This document shows positions 4,315 through 6,306 of a stretch of 6,306 nucleotides of DNA, one piece after another (the stretch's first letter is position 1; every line of letters starts with the position of its first letter). This DNA comes from an uncultured Alphaproteobacteria bacterium. GTDB taxonomy: Bacteria; Pseudomonadota; Alphaproteobacteria; RF32; CAG-239. Under the pieces are notes generated by a model that was not told the DNA's origin, ran no database searches, and saw nothing but the letters and a program-made list of their open reading frames with translations. The stretch lies in assembly GCA_949542085.1 (NCBI GenBank), contig CATGXW010000051.1:1-6306 (forward strand). The letters run 5' to 3'. Made by a program: the position numbers and the translations under genes.

Positions 4315-6294
4315 CTACAGATTATTTCCTCCACTGCGTTTATTAATAACAGGAGCTTTTTTAGGATCAATATTCCGACCACTGACTTCAGCTCTTAACT
4401 GTCCGTCATTTGACAAGCATTTTGCCATATGCTGACGAAATCCTGTTAAGGTCATATCTGCAGTTCCTCTCTCTTCCTGAGGAAGTTGCCACATACGCTG
4501 GCGGGCCTGATTAATATCGTCTTTATATTTATCGCTCATACCCCGATTGCTTTCTGCCAAAGGTTCTTTGGCCGTACCAATCATGGTTTCAAATTTATCC
4601 ATACGCTGCTGCAAATATGTTCCCATATCTGACGGAGGTGTTTTTTCTTGCCGCCATTCATTCTGAATCAACAGCTTATAACGAGTTCTTTCGGTTTCAC
4701 TTGGTTTCTTTCCGTGAACAATCTGATATTCTTTATCCAGCATCTCGTTGACTTTATCTTGAGCCGGCTGTGTCTTCGGTGCCGGTGCAGGTTGCGGCTT
4801 CGGCTCAGGTGCCGGTTGCGGAGGAACAGGATTATTTACCTTCCCTTGTGTTTTCTTTCTTTTGAACAATTTGTCAGCAAATCCGCCTAATGTTTTTTGG
4901 ACTTTTTGCCCCAAATCTCTAATAGGTTCCCAGTAACCTAATCCCCAAATTTTTTCTCCTGGAATAGTTTCCGGTTTTGACATAATTATTAGTTCCGGTC
5001 TGGCTTGGTGGGGATTGACATCATATCCTGCATCAGCATTCGCATTATAGGATTGGACAGGATGAACTTCCGGTCCGGTTCCAAATAAAGTTATTTTTCC
5101 CATGTCATTGGTTGCCGGATCAATTTGACCACCTATAACATTTTCTGTTTTGCTTAACATTTCAGCAAACCCTTGCAGATTGTCTATTTTTCCATTGGAA
5201 ACAGCCTGCTGAATTGCCTCTATATAATTTACATGCGATCCATCAGGATTATTATATCCTAAAACGTCACCTATAGACTGTCCTGCAAATTCTCCTGTTT
5301 GTATTGTTACCTCAGGATTAGGAGCTAAATACAAAAGTTGTGTTGCTTTGTATGCTAACATTTCTGTATTAGGTACAAGTTCTCCACTTCCTGTATCTGT
5401 ATAAAACCGTGTATCATTTCCAATTGCCTGAGTAATTGTCGCTTTTAAATTACTCATTGCGTCTGATGATACCAAATTCGGATTAGACGGATCCTGCAAA
5501 TCTTTAGCAACCATATACCTTTCTAAAAATTCACTCCATCGGGGATCACTATTTCTTCCTTCTGCCCAAGCTCGTTCATCAGGTGTGTAATCATGAGTTG
5601 TATATCCCTTTTCACCCGGAATTCGACCTAGTTCTTTTGATTCTGTTTGGGTTGGTGGTGTCATTCCAAACAACGAACCCAGCCAACTTCCGGTCACAGC
5701 ACCCGCGGCCATTGCCGACATACGTTTTAATGTTTGTAAAGCAGCTTCTTTTTTGCTTACACCGGAATTTATTGCCTGTTTATACGTTGAGTACCCCATA
5801 ACACCAAGAGCCGCGACACCGGCAACAGCTGCAAAATGAGGTTGTCCGGAAATTAAAAGTGCGCCGGCAGTAAAACCAAGTGCAGAAGCAATATTCTGAG
5901 AACGATATGGTTTGCGGACAATAAAGTCTCCAAACGATGCTTTTTCGCCTTTAGCTTTCATATCTTTCTTATAATTTCTATAATTCAGCACCATTCCTGT
6001 TGCAGAAAGACCTACTGCGGCAACACCTGCGCTCGCGGACAAAGATAACGCTCCCCATCCCGTTGCACTTGACAGAGCGGCACTTCCTTTGAAAATTCCA
6101 AAAGAAAGGGCTTTTGAAGCAAGAGATGCTCCTGTCGTATAAAGATAGGTTTTCCACCATTTGACTTTACGATGATCTTTTCCAGAAAATCGTTCTTCTT
6201 TTCTCTCATCAAATTTGGCAATCGGTTCATAAAGTTTTCTTAACAGAGGACTATCATTTTGTGTTTGATTACCCACTCTATTAATACACGCCAT
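4315..6294 (-). CDS. Unrecognised 659-residue protein with glycine-rich membrane segments and a Pro-rich linker
   Basis: I do not recognise the family. From the N-terminus there is a polar, basic region (1-48). Glycine/alanine-rich hydrophobic stretches then follow at about 51-68, 78-103, 134-150, 153-169 and 192-211, arranged as probable membrane hairpins. The last contains a strict glycine zipper: Gly198, 202, 206 and 210. A soluble middle region (about 215-450) has no cysteines or obvious catalytic motif. A basic, helical stretch follows (about 456-482, ending KLFKRKK), then a Pro/Ala/Lys linker (489-510) and a charged, mainly helical C-terminal domain (about 512-659). IPGEK occurs twice (225-229 and 444-448). 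The sequence does not begin with a signal peptide. Only 12 bases precede the ATG; they hold no Shine-Dalgarno and no stop in frame, so the true start may lie beyond the window. The reading frame, composition and downstream terminator support a real gene. Function is unknown. Confidence 0.85.
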   Translation of the reverse strand: MACINRVGNQTQNDSPLLRKLYEPIAKFDERKEERFSGKDHRKVKWWKTYLYTTGASLASKALSFGIFKGSAALSSATGWGALSLSASAGVAAVGLSATGMVLNYRNYKKDMKAKGEKASFGDFIVRKPYRSQNIASALGFTAGALLISGQPHFAAVAGVAALGVMGYSTYKQAINSGVSKKEAALQTLKRMSAMAAGAVTGSWLGSLFGMTPPTQTESKELGRIPGEKGYTTHDYTPDERAWAEGRNSDPRWSEFLERYMVAKDLQDPSNPNLVSSDAMSNLKATITQAIGNDTRFYTDTGSGELVPNTEMLAYKATQLLYLAPNPEVTIQTGEFAGQSIGDVLGYNNPDGSHVNYIEAIQQAVSNGKIDNLQGFAEMLSKTENVIGGQIDPATNDMGKITLFGTGPEVHPVQSYNANADAGYDVNPHQARPELIIMSKPETIPGEKIWGLGYWEPIRDLGQKVQKTLGGFADKLFKRKKTQGKVNNPVPPQPAPEPKPQPAPAPKTQPAQDKVNEMLDKEYQIVHGKKPSETERTRYKLLIQNEWRQEKTPPSDMGTYLQQRMDKFETMIGTAKEPLAESNRGMSDKYKDDINQARQRMWQLPQEERGTADMTLTGFRQHMAKCLSNDGQLRAEVSGRNIDPKKAPVINKRSGGNNL

Positions 6295-6306
6295 TGTGTT
6301 GTTGAC

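Noticed and set aside
4648..4890. Plus-strand frame with a Leu/Arg/Cys repeat
   Set aside because: The repeated composition is the antisense of the Pro/Ala/Lys linker codons in the 659-residue gene.
5583..6230. Other open frames of 60-72 codons on either strand
   Set aside because: They lie inside the 659-residue gene in other frames and show no domain or start signal.

Overview
The window looks like a chromosomal segment of an uncultured-type Alphaproteobacterium with fairly AT-rich DNA. Three things point there: a canonical DnaJ whose upstream region carries an alphaproteobacterial-style heat-shock promoter, a HAD-IIA phosphatase-like protein with the motif-I variant I associate with a mainly alphaproteobacterial subfamily, and an exported protein with two bacterial SH3-like domains of the type common in that class. 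The assignment comes from protein character only; no database was consulted.

Layout from left to right. (1) dnaJ on the minus strand, cut by the left edge, with start codon at 1110. (2) A divergent, AT-rich intergenic region (1111-1274) with a good dnaJ promoter. (3) A HAD-IIA hydrolase on the plus strand (1275-2120). (4) A 15-bp perfect hairpin that terminates both this gene and the converging exported SH3-like protein (2158-2664, minus). (5) A second divergent region, then an M20-family zinc peptidase/deacylase (2764-3879, plus). (6) A tRNA-Arg(CCU) gene (3924-4000) with its own promoter. (7) An ORF-less, highly structured stretch of about 200 bp (4001-4194), followed by a second exact copy of the last 16 bases of the tRNA. 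(8) Two more intrinsic terminators. (9) A large minus-strand gene (4315-6294) for an unrecognised 659-residue protein with glycine-rich membrane segments and a proline-rich linker; its 5' end lies close to or beyond the right edge.

The protein genes do not form an obvious pathway. They are separate transcription units: folding stress (DnaJ), a small-molecule phosphatase-like enzyme, an envelope protein and a hydrolase. The accessory signal is concentrated at 3985-4305. There, a duplicated tRNA 3' end brackets a segment that has several hairpins, a terminator and no coding capacity. This is what a small integration at a tRNA attachment site, or the scar of a larger one, would leave. The terminator just after the second copy would fit the tRNA's original downstream flank. 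If transcription continues through the tRNA, the same segment could yield a structured trailer RNA. The unknown 659-residue protein just beyond it is the other item that deserves attention.
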